Source: Platynereis dumerilii
Lineage: Eukaryota > Annelida > Polychaeta > Phyllodocida > Nereididae
DNA length: 64,000 bases
Assembly (NCBI GenBank): GCA_026936325.1
Contig: JAPTHN010000001.1
Location: forward strand, 8,327,265-8,391,264
Direction of reading: 5' to 3'
The notes beneath the pieces are model-generated. The model had not been told where the DNA came from, ran no database searches, and was given only the letters and a program-made list of their open reading frames with translations. Within the stretch, counting starts at the first letter, position 1. Each line of letters begins with the position of its first letter. Made by a program: the position numbers and the translations under genes. Of the stretch, positions 33,881-45,339 are shown piece after piece.

Positions 33881-34586
33881 ATATATATTTAATTAATATA
33901 AAAAAGAGTCAGTATGTTATCATCTGGTATCATTTAATTTAAGAGTCATATACTTGGGACCAGATAGGATTTCGTGGTTCTTCTCTGGGATTTTAGAAAA
34001 TTGTTTGTGCCAAATAAAATTTATTTGATTGAAAAAAGAACCAGTATGATGTCAAATGATATACGTGTAGAATGCAGACAAACCAGAGCTTGTACTGACA
34101 TCGAAAACTGCAATTTTTTTTAACTGAGCACTACAAATAATGTTTAAAAAAAATCCTGAATGAGGATTACTTTTGCCACTGTGATCATGGTTATAATTTA
34201 TTTATTATTTTCGTCTTACAGTGGATATAGGAGCTACGTTGAACTGGAATTGTACAGCTTGAAGTTGAACGTTCATGCTCGTCAGAGGTCATTGAAACTC
34301 TTATGAATCTTCATCACACTTAAAGACATTCAATGGATCAATCAGTGAGTATATACAGAACTTATGCCGCTGATTGATATTTTGAAGCTACTGAATTCAG
34401 GAATGATTCCTATTTCTGTTGAGGCCTTGGGTTTGACATCTTTCAGCTTGTTCATTCTGATTTCTGAAGAACGTTTTTCTCAAACACAGAACAACAGTAC
34501 AAAGTTATCAAATGTAAAATCGACACTATGTTTTTGACAACTTTCTTTAGCTGTTCGGTATGTTGTGGGAGTCGATAAGATAAGAC

Positions 34587-35330
34587 ATAGGCTTAAGGCT
34601 ATCCACTGGTCGAAAAATGGTCTGTTGCTGTATCTCAGCTTATGATAAAGCAATTTACTTCAAATTTGGTACAGTGGCTCAGACATGGAAAAGAAAAATA
34701 ATCACCAATTTTTTTGTTGCCATGGCAACCGTTTCCATGGCAACTGGCAATTTTGATATTTTTTGGCTCTTTTTCACCGGGAAAAAATCCCACACAGAGG
34801 AAAAAGTATAGATATTAAATTTTCCCATGATTTTGTAATATACAGACATGAAGTTGCGCCGTAGTGATATTTTCGGCATTGGTGCTCAGCCGCTACCATA
34901 TCCAGGGGTCGTTGAACTTTGGTGACCAGAAAAAAATCTCTACCTCTGACTTTTCAAAGTGGCCCAGTGTGAAAAATAAATGCATTTGACAGACCAAAAT
35001 AGTACTACGGCGCAAAGTAATACTTCAATATCATCTCCTGAAAATAGCATAATGAAATCTCAAGCGGTCTTTACACAGGATTTTTTGGCGTGCGTGAAAC
35101 TGGTCGGAATATGGCCATTATGGCGAAAATTACAAGAAATCAAAGGTATATTTTGACAGATTATAGTTTGGGAACCATTGAACCTACACACTTGATATTT
35201 AACATGGATATGTTTATAGGTAAGGAGAAAAAAACTTCCAAATTTCGCGTTGCTATGGTAACTGTAACCATAGCAACCACCATGATTTGACCAGAATCTG
35301 CATCTTAAGTACAAAAACGAGGCTGCCATA
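34587..35330. repeat. repeat-like block with paired X-box palindromes
   Basis: Two modules each contain two adjacent 14-bp palindrome-like sites separated by one base: GTTGCCATGGCAAC and GTTTCCATGGCAAC (34716-34744), and GTTGCTATGGTAAC and GTAACCATAGCAAC (35249-35277). They fit the RFX X-box consensus. The surrounding sequence looks repetitive, with no coding domain. A related single site (ATTGCCATAGCAAC) is at 47574-47587. Confidence 0.55.
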
Positions 35331-35799
35331 GTTCACATTTTCATGAAAATTATCATTTGCTTGTGTGTATTTATTTAATCTTTCCCAAGGCAATGGTCTT
35401 GCTTGCTGTTACACCCATAGAAAATTAGTCAATGAGCTAAATATGCAGCTATATCTCAGGGGTTGAATTCCATCAATATATTGAGCCCCTAGAATCACAA
35501 GATGCGTGGGCAGGACAAAAAAGAATGATCTGATTCTGACTAACTTGAAAAAAAATTTTAATGGGATAAAAAGCCTGCAGCTGTAAGCTAATTTAGTAAG
35601 AATTTTGACTGTCATGCTGTTTAAAAGATCAAAGCAGTGTCACAAGCAAAAAAGCACACAGCCACTGCTTTATCTGTCATCTTGCACTCTTTGATACATA
35701 AATCAAAGATATCTTGCCCGAAATATGTCACAAAGTAACTTAATTAGCCTTGAAATACTGCAAAACCGTCTCCCTCCTCTTCTGACAACATACAACCAC

Positions 35800-36095
35800 G
35801 TGGCTGCTCATCGTCGTGTTTCCGGCATTCTGATTGGTCGATTTTTAATGATATGCGTGGCGGGAAGCCTTCCAAAGTCAACCGAGCGAAACCGAGCGCT
35901 CTCATTGGCCGCCGAAGAACTCCGACGTACTTTAATGAATGACGTCACCCAATCGGCTGGCTTCGGGCTGGCTCGGTTTTACACACACCCGGTCTTTCCA
36001 TTGATAAAAATATGATAGTATTTCGCTCAGCCAATCAGAAATTAGCTGGGAAGCGAGGGGGAGGGCCTATTCATCGAACAAGACGACAAGATGGC
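35800..36095 (+). promoter_or_regulatory. second CpG-rich TATA-less promoter
   Basis: A CpG-rich block with ATTGG boxes at 35833 and 35904, an E2F-like GGCGGGAA (35859-35866), a CRE (TGACGTCA, 35940-35947), CCAAT boxes at 35949 and 36031, and a canonical YY1-type site AAGATGGCGG (36088-36097). No TATA box is seen. A first exon with donor GTATGT at 36233 follows. It may be an internal promoter of the long transcript or the start of a separate gene. Confidence 0.7.
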
Positions 36096-36219
36096 GGAGA
36101 CACGAGGTCTGAGCGCCCGACAACGCAGTGCAAATGCAGCTAAAATACGGCGTTTAAATGCCTGGATTCCGCCATTTTGGCGGTTATTTGACGAAATAAA
36201 TATGCATGGGAGAGTTTGA
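36091..36219 (+). CDS. possible 42-residue small ORF in promoter-proximal exon
   Basis: The ATG sits inside the YY1-type site. The frame reads MAETRGLSARQRSANAAKIR, continues RLNAWIPPFWRLFDE and stops 13 bases before the splice donor (exon end 36232). The basic, CpG-rich composition is like a genuine first coding exon, but the stop lies before the donor. It could be a small peptide or an upstream ORF. No family recognised. Confidence 0.3.
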   Translation: MAETRGLSARQRSANAAKIRRLNAWIPPFWRLFDEINMHGRV

Positions 36220-37070
36220 CCGGCCATTTAGGGTATGTAGCCATCGATTATGGCCAAAAAAACCTTCGGTTGTGATGTCTTGATGTCTTGTAGAATTCAG
36301 ACCTGGCACTGTCAAAACATCGATGTTGTGATGATTTTTTGAAAAATACGAACCGTGGATGGCCTTAACAGTTTTTTCCTTGATTTCAGACCAGGAGAAT
36401 TTTCATTAAGTGAACTCCTGCAGTCATTCATTTAGATTTATTTAAATCAACAGTTGTGCATGAATAACACTTGTACATACAGATGATGTAAGAGTTCTTG
36501 ATGCAGTAATTAAGCTAATTTCTAATGCTCAAAATTGCTTGTGGGTCATTCCTTTATTATAACATTCAGTAAGGTATCTCTATTTTGTTCATCCCCATGG
36601 ACCACTTCGATTCAGTACTAGATGCTCCCATGTTGCATGTAATTGAGGGCTGGCAAATTACACTAATATTAGATAAATGAAATGCAATGAAAAGATAAGT
36701 AAATAAAAGGAGCCCCCTTTATTTCTCCAAAATAAACATTCATTCAATTTTATGTCTCATCATGAATTTAGGTTTCTTCATTAATCTTGCATCCTTGACC
36801 TTGTGTTAGATTTTTCTGCATGGCTTGAGAACCTAATCACCTTTTATAGGCCTGTTGTGAATTCTGTGTATTCTTGGGTTAGCAGACAGGTTTTGTCCAA
36901 TTTCAAATTTACAATGTTTTCTTGATACATCACTGCTGTAATTAAACAAAATGTTCTTATTATAATTTCAGACAGAATAAAACAGATCTGAATGAAATTT
37001 AAAATGAGGCACAACTTTGAGGTAAAATAGCAGTTTAAAGGCATACTACTATTTTGATGTCATGGTCTTA

Positions 37071-37259
37071 GGCCACACATAATTGATTCTTAGCTTCGCG
37101 GACCCGCCGACACAATAGCTTTTCCGCCGATGGAAAAAAAAAGTTTTGAATAACTTTATAAAAAATGTTTTTCTTACCTTTCTTTTTGGTCCTACCGACC
37201 GACCCGAGAAAAAGTGCCTTGAGAAGATCCGAGAAGCTAAAGATCAATTATGTGTGGCC
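37071..37259. mobile_element. 189-bp MITE, PIF/Harbinger-like
   Basis: The ends are near-perfect inverted copies over about 33 bp (GGCCACACATAATTGAT, then YYTTAGCTTC). TTA lies on both sides (37068-37070 and 37260-37262), a TWA-type 3-bp target duplication as used by PIF/Harbinger elements. Related copy at 33555-33719. Confidence 0.8.
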
Positions 37260-38676
37260 TTATGGATGATGAAAATGGCCATTCTTAACATTTTCTAAGA
37301 AATTATCTAAATGTGTATTGTCGTATTGTGTTTATAACTTTTAATAAAGGCAACCATCACATTGCAGCCTTGGCTCTGCGGCTTGTAATATATTCATAAT
37401 TTTAAGACTGAAAAATAACTCCCTAAATTTTCTCTCAGTGATATACTTAAAATTCTTCATTGAAGGTTTGTAGAATATGAAAGACTTGGAGCTGTCTGTA
37501 ATTCTTAACTCAATAGTTTAATTTGTTTTCACCAAATAATCAGATAGTCATGCAATATACCTAAAACTTTAAAAACTTTAATGAGATAATAAAATTTATA
37601 ATGACTTGGGTAAATGGATTGTGACTTGAAAAATTATAAACTATTTCAATGTATTTCTTTCAATTTTCAGGACAGGAGCCAAGGGTTAATCAGTCTCATC
37701 CTCAAATGTATGGTTCTAGGATGTGGTTTCAACAACTATAATGGGACATCTCCCAGTTCATTGTGAATTATGGTAAGGAAATAAGTGCAATGTATATTGT
37801 TCACATGATATTGTATTTTCCGAGGGGAAACTGAATTTAATGATTGCCCAAAATTTCCTACAGGGAGTTACAACAGATTCGCCATGTTTTTTTGTCTTAA
37901 GAGTCAAGGATGGTAATTCCGTCCACTTTTGGCTAAAACTGTATTTCTAGGACAATGGGAATATATACAGAAATTGAATTTAGTCCATTGGAAGGAACAC
38001 ATTCCGAACTATCATTAGCAGCCAAAAAAGTGAAATATTTAAATAATTCTTTCCAAAACCATGGCAACAAATACTGAACGTTAGGTCATCTCAATCCGTC
38101 CAGTGTGCTGCTAAATCCGTCCAGCAAGGATGCTAAATCCGTCCACAGGGCATAATTCAGCCCATACCTATCATATTTTGTTATTTCTTTCAGTTTTGCA
38201 ATTTATTAACTTTAACGAACTTTAGTGTTGATTTTAGAGTAATGGGACAATGACAGAACGAGAAATACAATAATGAAAAAGTATAGATCAATTTGAGTGC
38301 AAGAATTTCAATTGACAGCCTCAATTACATTTAAAGTACCCTTTTAACCCAAACAAAGTGGCATAGTTGCTTCAATCGACTTTCTGTAATCTTCTGTATG
38401 CCGTTTATGAATATTAAAAGTCATAAAAGCACTCTAAAATATATTTGATGTAGGTGGACAGATTTGCAAACCCTCAATCAGGCCAGTTCTGAAATAATGA
38501 TGGTAATTCCGTCCACCTTTGTTTCCATTGTATTTCCTTTAAAAATTTCACAATGGGGAAATTTAACAAATCCTACAAAAAATAATTAAATTTTACATCA
38601 TGTTCAATAATTTTTTACTTTAAATTCAATACTTGTTGTCAGGAATAGGCCTTCAACTTGGCCACCAAGTCTTAAA

Positions 38677-39738
38677 GGGTCATTTTCACGAAAACGCGCA
38701 GTAACGGTAAAGACATTGCCAATTTTTTATGTCAGGAAGCTGAGCCAATAATACTCAACTAATATTATCTTCTATTCATATAATGCAATATGTAGTACTA
38801 CAATGATGCATGTAAAAGGATAACTAATTTGGGTGAATATGTGACATTTTCAATTATTTTGAAAAATTGTCTTTACCGTGCACAATAAAATCAAAGTTAA
38901 TTTACTCGGATGTCTTTACCTTGGCCAGCCTTGTCTTTACCGTGTCACAGTATATTTGCATTGATTTGACTACGGTAAAGACAGATTTTGGCCACGGAAA
39001 AGACACGTTATGCAGCATTTCATCCAGAAAAAGTGGACTACATCATTCAGAGTACCACAACTACTTCTGGAACAGCCTCCTATACCAATGGTGTCATTTA
39101 CATCATCATACCATTTCAACTCCCTCTGCTGTTAAGGGTTCGGTAAAGACGAAGTTTAGTTGCGACAACGTCAAGATAAAACCTATTTCTTCGTCTGACT
39201 AACAGATGGCAGCTCTGGCTTTCCCAATGATATGTTAAAAAAGTAGTTATATCCTGGTTCTTTACACTCTAGTGGTTTCTGGAGACATCATGCTGTATTA
39301 ACTTACTCTGGTGGCAACTTTACCTCTGTCTTTACCGTGGCCAAATAGTTTATCTCAAAATTGGAACACAGCTTCAACACGCCCTGAGATGTGGATAGAT
39401 TAGTTATATTTCAGAAAAAACACTTCTAGGTAGTTAATGTAACATATATCTAGAAATCTACACTTTGCAAAGTTTGCATGTCACATTTTATGCAGTAATT
39501 TTCAATTTGCACAAGTTTAAAATTAAACTGTTGAGTTGCGGACATGCCACGGTAAGGACATTTGGACTACTTAATGGGTGATATAGCATGTTCAGCATGG
39601 CCGCACCAACTTAAATTTTTGTTTTCTTCTAGGAAAAATGTTATTAGAAATATTTGGCCAAAAATCAATTTCAGTCCAACAAAGGCAGACACACACGAAT
39701 GCAGGACATCAAATTGCGCGTTTTCGCGAAAATGACCC
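38677..39738. mobile_element. 1,062-bp element iterating GTCTTTACCGTG
   Basis: Terminal inverted repeats GGGTCATTTTCRCGAAAACG plus cgca. TAAA lies on both sides (38673-38676 and 39739-39742). Inside, GTCTTTACCGTG or its complement CACGGTAAAGAC occurs about nine times in both orientations. A 111-codon frame (38867-39202) has no domain and is made partly of these motifs, so it is probably not a gene. Confidence 0.8.
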
Positions 39739-39910
39739 TAAAATGTCTGTGATGATGTCAAAGGATTTGATTGTTTTTATTCCACCTTGTTAAAATAGGC
39801 TGGAAGTATTGTTTAAATACCTGTAAAAACAATAAAAACGACAAAACTTGTTTACAAACGACTCTCTCTTAATTTTAAAACCCAAACAACTGTAATATGT
39901 ATATATATAC

Positions 39911-40301
39911 TAGGGCTGAAACTTTTTCCCGGGTGCCCGAGCACGGGTAGGGTAATGCCTTTGCCCGTGTCAAATTTGTCAGCCCGGGATATCGTTCTTT
40001 TTCAAAAAGGGCCTGTATTTCATCATGCCACCTGTTTTCAATAAGTCTAGTAATGTTGAGTTTCCGAAACAAGCTCCAGATAACCTCAAATGACCTTAAA
40101 AGTGTGAGTTTACCCCTTTTATCCAGACAACTCTTGATGACAGATCCTGTTACTTAGCAATAAATCTCCTTTTTTTCACCAACTGTCCCCAGACTTACAT
40201 GGCAAATTGTTTGTTTACATTAAACAACGAGTGCCCGGGCACGGGTCGGGTAGAAGGTGTCAAGTACCGGGGTAGAAAAATCTGTACTCGTTTTAGCCCT
40301 A
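39911..40301. mobile_element. 391-bp hAT-type MITE
   Basis: Ends TAGGGCTGAAAC and GTTTTAGCCCTA. Perfect 8-bp target duplications ATATATAC at 39903-39910 and 40302-40309. Subterminal inverted words cccgggtgcccgagcacggg and gtgcccgggcacgggtcggg suggest transposase-binding sites. Non-coding. Confidence 0.92.
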
Positions 40302-40899
40302 ATATATACACACAAAGAAGGGGGTGGACGGATTTACCCTCCTGGACGGATTTACCAGCATTGACTCTAGTGAGTCACAATAGCTCATACTGGCAGTGCA
40401 TTTTTTAACATAGTAACTGGGAGACCAAATGGTCAGAATTGGTATCCCAGTAATTGCTAAATTGGTGTCACTGGGAGACCAACTTTTTTTCCAGGGACTT
40501 TATTAAGGAGGCAGTTTTTATAAGATTCAGGCACTTCACCATTGGGGGTGATACTCACCCGACTCGGATATTGTTGTTAACATTTTTTCCCTTCTGATTA
40601 CTAAAAAGTGGGAAAAATGCATTTTTAGACCTCCATGCCTTTTATGTAATTTTTGAGGGCCCTTTGAAATATCGGGCCAAAATTTGAATTGTGTCAAAGT
40701 CCAGATTTCAAATTCCATTATCTCAGTATCTGCTTGATGTACCTCAGTTATATTTTAACAGCAAAATATATTGACCCAACAGTATCATTTGGTGTCGCAT
40801 TTAGGATGATTGAATGTGGGCACAAGCACTCATGAGGGTTGACTGATGAGATGGGATAGAGAGTGGGAGTACTCAACATGCTACACATTTACCCCATTT

Positions 40900-41095
40900 A
40901 AGGAATCCTTTACTTGCCCAGCACAGACACTGAAACACCGGGCCACCAATTAACATTTTTCTGGTGAAGGTGGATTGAATTTTTCGGGTTCCCCATGCCA
41001 TCCTCCATGTTGTCAGTGGTGGTAAGACCAAGTAACCCTGAAGACTGATGGGTTTGAACCTGGGTCAGTCAATTTGGGATATTGTCAATTTACTC
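40900..41095 (+). mobile_element. possible tRNA-derived SINE
   Basis: A box B-like GGTTTGAACCT (41051-41061) follows a weak box A-like word near 41018. No clear ends; weak candidate. Confidence 0.25.
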
Positions 41096-41346
41096 TCAAG
41101 TCTCAATATTGTTATGTCTCGCAGAATTGTTCAATGTTAATTGATTGACTATAAGCCTATATTATATAGTATATAAATGGTAAATGTTAAATATTAAGAT
41201 CAAAATCCAAGGTGGGTGTCATTCATAGGAGATGTTAAATCATTGTCTCTTTCGATCATTTTCAAAAAGGGTAAGAAGACTCCTGCTGTATCTACCATCT
41301 CATCGATCAACCTGTGATCACCTGCTCCTCTTAAATTGCTGCACTG

Positions 41347-41420
41347 GTAAATACCATATCTATCTAGATCTATCTATCTATCTGTTGATAAATCTATCTA
41401 TCTATCTATTGATAAATCTG
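41347..41420 (+). repeat. (TCTA)n microsatellite with a doubled interruption
   Basis: TCTA repeats interrupted by ttgataaatc twice, so a unit of about 30 bp has itself been duplicated. Confidence 0.9.
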
Positions 41421-41443
41421 AAAATACCTGTCTGAATAGTTAG

Positions 41444-41833
41444 TAGGGATGGACACCGGTTCACGGTATATCGATCGTACCGGTTCTTTCTGCCGGTTTG
41501 ATAACCGAAATCGATGATATAAACTTTCGGTTCGATCCATTCCTACCCTCCACATGCTTAATTTCCATGTAAAATGGTCAAAAATGACTTTATTGAGCCA
41601 AGAAATGCAAAATTCGCGAGCAAAACATTACCGGACCATCGCCCTGGTTGCAGCCCACACGCAGACTGGTGAATTTCTGGACCAAAAACACGGAATTCGG
41701 CTTTGCGTATTTTGCCGAAAATCACTAATTTGCGGATCTGGCTGAATTTGCGGATCGCGATACGAACCGAAAACCGAAAAAAAGTACCGACGGTACGTAT
41801 CGTATCGAACTGGGCAAACGATGTCCATCCCTA
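41444..41833. mobile_element. 390-bp hAT-type MITE
   Basis: Ends TAGGGATGGACACCGG and GATGTCCATCCCTA. Perfect 8-bp target duplications ATAGTTAG at 41436-41443 and 41834-41841. Subterminal ggttcacggtatatcgatcg and complementary-like sequence at the right end. Non-coding. Confidence 0.93.
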
Positions 41834-41864
41834 ATAGTTAGGGCAGTGCAGGACAAATGATCTG

Positions 41865-41945
41865 TTGGATTCAGGGGATGTGAACTTACAGACACCGCAC
41901 CACCTCCCATTTTGAACCCCTGGGTTCTTGTATGCATAAAAATCA
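41865..41945. repeat. short dispersed repeat, copy 1
   Basis: cagacaccgcaccacctcccattttgaacccctgggttcttgtat-type sequence; matched at 46475-46540. Confidence 0.7.
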
Positions 41946-42966
41946 TGATTTGAATATCTCCTTGATTTTACTGTGTCCAGTGAATTCGATAGGCCTTAGG
42001 TTGCTCATTCTATGGATGTTGTGTCATAAAATTTTATTTTTCTAATAGGCCTATTTCAAAAATCTTTTTCAGATATGCCATTGGGGTGACATGGAGACAT
42101 CTGTACACAACTCAGAAGGGCTGATGAGGCACATGTTACTGTCACACACCAATCCTGTTTACACTTAAATTACACATCAATTTACATGGCTCAATGGTAA
42201 ATTATTGTAATTAATGTGATGCATAATATAATTAATCAATAAATTTTGTATAACACTTTTGAAAAATTTTAAGATAAATAATGTAAATATATGTACAAGT
42301 TGTTCTTTTATATGCCACTCTGAGTATGTGAAGCTTTTGAGAAAAAAAATTAGTGGTTAATGTCTGTGACTTCATTAAAATCCTTAACCTGAACTTCAGG
42401 CTGAAGCCTGTGAAATTCATCAAATGTTGGTCTGAGGAAGGTTGCTTTTTTTAAAACTTTTGTGAGGATATGAAAATGTTTAGCAACAATAGCATGTGAA
42501 TTTCATCCAATCGTGTGTATCAAAATAGAAGAGGCTTATATAAGTCAATTGGAAAAGGTCTGAAATATGTTCTCTAAATTTCATTCAGCGATTTTGATTC
42601 AGTGTGTTTGATTTGGCCATTCTGTGGAGCCCTATCTCTTGCGTCTCTGCTCTGGTTCTGAGTCCCCATCTTTTGACAAACTGTTTATAATTGTGCATAA
42701 CCTAATTAAACAAAAATGTCAACCTCTAACATTTGGCATGTGAATTTCATTGAAGTGGGGCAGAATAGCATAACGTCTAAATATCTTGACTGAAGTTTTA
42801 ATTACCTAAGCCAAAGATTTCACCGGCCAAGATCCTGGTGTGAAAAAGCATGGAAGTTCTATAATATATTTTCTCGTGGCTTGCAGTTATGTCTGGGTCT
42901 AGGCACTCCTGAGAGATGATTCAGTTTCAAATTTGGTTTCTTTTCATAGTCTTGTTATTGGTTTTT

Positions 42967-42992
42967 AATGGAGATGTGTACACATCTCCATT
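42967..42992. repeat. 26-nt perfect palindrome
   Basis: aatggagatgtgt followed by its exact complement acacatctccatt. Isolated; no surrounding repeat ends recognised. Confidence 0.9.
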
Positions 42993-43489
42993 TATGCAGT
43001 CATAATGACAAAATGGACAGTTTTGGCGAGAAATTTGAAATTTGAGCATTTTCAGAATGTCTTTCGGGCCCTGTCTTGGCTGTTTTGTTTGGAGATGTTT
43101 GGGTCAAAAGATGTGGATAACTTTACTATAGAGCATGCATCTGGCATAGGAATGAATACCAGGCATGTTGTATTTATGACGTGTTTTCCTTTTATATCTT
43201 GATTGGATCCACTGGGGGCGGCTGCACACATTGTGTTATGGCCACTGTGCCTAAGCCATTGCGCTTGTATACATGATATTTGGCACATGAATGGGTCTTT
43301 CAGATTATGTGTGCATTTTGTTGTTCATATATAATCAATTGGTAGAGTTTTTATAAAATATTGAAAATTTAAAAAAAATTAAATTTTCGTTTCCAAAGCA
43401 AAACTCTGAAACAGTTTTACCTATGGGCATGAAATTCTACCATCATATGCATTAAATACCCTTAATGTTCCTTTTGGGGGTCTAAATTT

Positions 43490-43751
43490 ATGCTCTTACA
43501 AAAATTAATAACGGTAAATTCAGCGAAAATTGTGAAAAAATGTTATTTTTTCGATGCTCCATGATTCTGTTAATTTTGAAGTTGCACTGCAGAAATTATG
43601 CATTTAGATGTCTAAATTATACCTCTTTAAATGACTAAATGCATTTGGAGGGCCAATCTTGCGAAATTTTCATAAAAACGAAAAAACTGGGAAAAAATTA
43701 GGATTTCTGACATTTTTCTCAAATGTTGGTTTCTCAAAAAATTAATGGTAA
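43490..43751 (+). repeat. dispersed repeat, copy interrupted by a transposon (left part)
   Basis: Matches 31917-32172; the remainder continues at 45911-45975 after the inserted element. Confidence 0.85.
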
Positions 43752-44242
43752 GGGCTATTCCATTTAAAACTCTGGGGGGTGGTCGGGCTGATTTTTTTTT
43801 GTAAGATGGATGGGGGGGGGTCGGCGAAAATTCACTTTAGATGCATGGAGGGATGCCAAGGAAATCGATATAGATGCAGGGGGGGTACCCGAAAAATTCG
43901 ATTTAGATGCATGTAGGGGGGCCTCTGACCCCCTCCTACGACTAATAAATAAATAATTGCCACATACATGCTACAAGAAATTAAATAAACCATCATTTCA
44001 GACGAAATTTGACAGGTCACCGCATTGTCAAAATTCGCGAGCGCCGAAATTGGCCTAACTTCGGGGCTTCTGCTGACCTGAAATGGACATGAAACCACTA
44101 AAAAACTATCTAGAAATGTGCACAAACACTTTAATAAGTAATTTTCGGTACCTGTCAGTCATTATTAAGCTTATTATTCCAAAATGCAGCTATAAAAGTC
44201 TTCATCAAAAAAGAAATAAACATTCAGACGGCCATGACCCTT

Positions 44243-44262
44243 TTTCTTCTTCTTCTTCTTGA
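44243..44262. repeat. (TTC)n microsatellite
   Basis: Short run of TTC units inside the 43.75-45.91 kb element. Confidence 0.8.
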
Positions 44263-44344
44263 GATTGATTCCCACCTCTGTCTAGGGCAAACCTCACTTG
44301 GAGAGTAATGGTATACATCCTCTTCAGTATCTTAGGAGATATTT

Positions 44345-44400
44345 TGTAAGACATGATTTGATTTGATTTTAATTTATTCACTGTACTTAAAAATGAAACA
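44345..44400 (-). mobile_element. LINE or SINE 3' tail fragment
   Basis: On the minus strand it reads gtgaataaattaaaatcaaa followed by more ATCAA units, the usual form of an invertebrate non-LTR tail. Confidence 0.4.
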
Positions 44401-44754
44401 GTAGGATTACACAATAAAGATTACTCTTATTTCCATAGTGGTCCTTTTGATGGGAGTCTCCAGAGAGTTCATTGACAGTGATTAATTAAATAAAATTAAA
44501 TATATATCTTGACAGTTCTGGTGGGGTCAGCTCTGAATCTTGAGCCAGATCTTAGGAGGCAATATATATTATAATTTAATGGATGCTTCACATCTGAATT
44601 CTGCCTCAAGACAAGTTACAGTAATACAGAAAATGCTAAAAATTGAATAAAATTACTTTTGCTTGAGAGAATCATCAATTGGATCAAGGGAACACCCTGG
44701 AATCATTTGAAACAAAATTAGAAATTTTGATTATCTTGTGAAATTTAACATTCT

Positions 44755-44875
44755 TCTCTGATGCCTCCGTCATTATCAGGGAGATGCCTCTGTCATATAT
44801 CAAGGAGAGGCCCCTGTCCTATCACGGAGAGGCCTCCTCCTCCACACGGAGAAGCCTCTGCCTCAGTATGGAGTC
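44755..44875 (+). repeat. minisatellite of about 22-24 bp units
   Basis: Five degenerate units of the form gaggcctctgtcatatcacgga. Two further single units lie at about 44975-45015 and 45070-45100. Confidence 0.8.
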
Positions 44876-45166
44876 GTCAAGACACTAGAAAATATTGGCC
44901 AAGAAAAATGGAATAATTAAGTCCCTTCCAAAAATAAATATTAATTTCAAGAATTTTGGAGGATTTGACTTCCTCCTGCATCATGTCACGGAGAACTGCC
45001 TCCACCTCCATCATATATCTGAGAGCTGGTTGGAAAATAAGAAATAAATTCAAGAATTTTGGAAAGTCTGGCTGGCTTCACCCCCATCATATTACGGAGA
45101 ACAGTTAACCTTGCGGAAGTCAAACAAAAATAGATTGCACTATTCTGTCCAAGTTAAGAGAATATC

Positions 45167-45339
45167 CAGGGCCGTAGGCTGGGCTGAATCCTGGGGGGGG
45201 GGGGGGGCAGAGACCGGTCTGAAGGCATGTGCACCCTGCAAAACCCTTGAATATCTGAAATTTTTACATTGTAATGCACCTTTACTGGCCAAATTCTAGG
45301 GGGGGGGGCAGCCTTGCCCCTTTGCAGGCAACGGCCCTG
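45167..45339. mobile_element. 173-bp G-rich MITE nested in the Harbinger-like element
   Basis: Ends CAGGGCCGTAGGC and GCAACGGCCCTG. ATATC lies on both sides (45162-45166 and 45340-45344). G runs lie just inside both ends. Inserted inside the element at 43752-45910. Confidence 0.8.

Larger units (their letters stand above)
37900..40368. mobile_element. element iterating TAAATCCGTCCA, carrying two nested insertions
   Basis: The left end AGAGTCAAGGATGGTAATTC and the complement of the right end (AGAGTCAATGCTGGTAAATC) form inverted repeats of about 26 bp. The motif WAATCCGTCCA recurs about eight times (37912, 38093, 38112, 38133, 38453 reversed, 38505, and 40323 and 40343 reversed). Elements at 38677-39738 and 39911-40301 are inserted into it. 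Without them it is about 1 kb and non-coding. Confidence 0.65.

Noticed and set aside
38867-39202. 111-codon plus-strand frame
   Set aside because: It lies wholly inside the GTCTTTACCGTG element and is made partly of that motif. No domain or codon bias seen.
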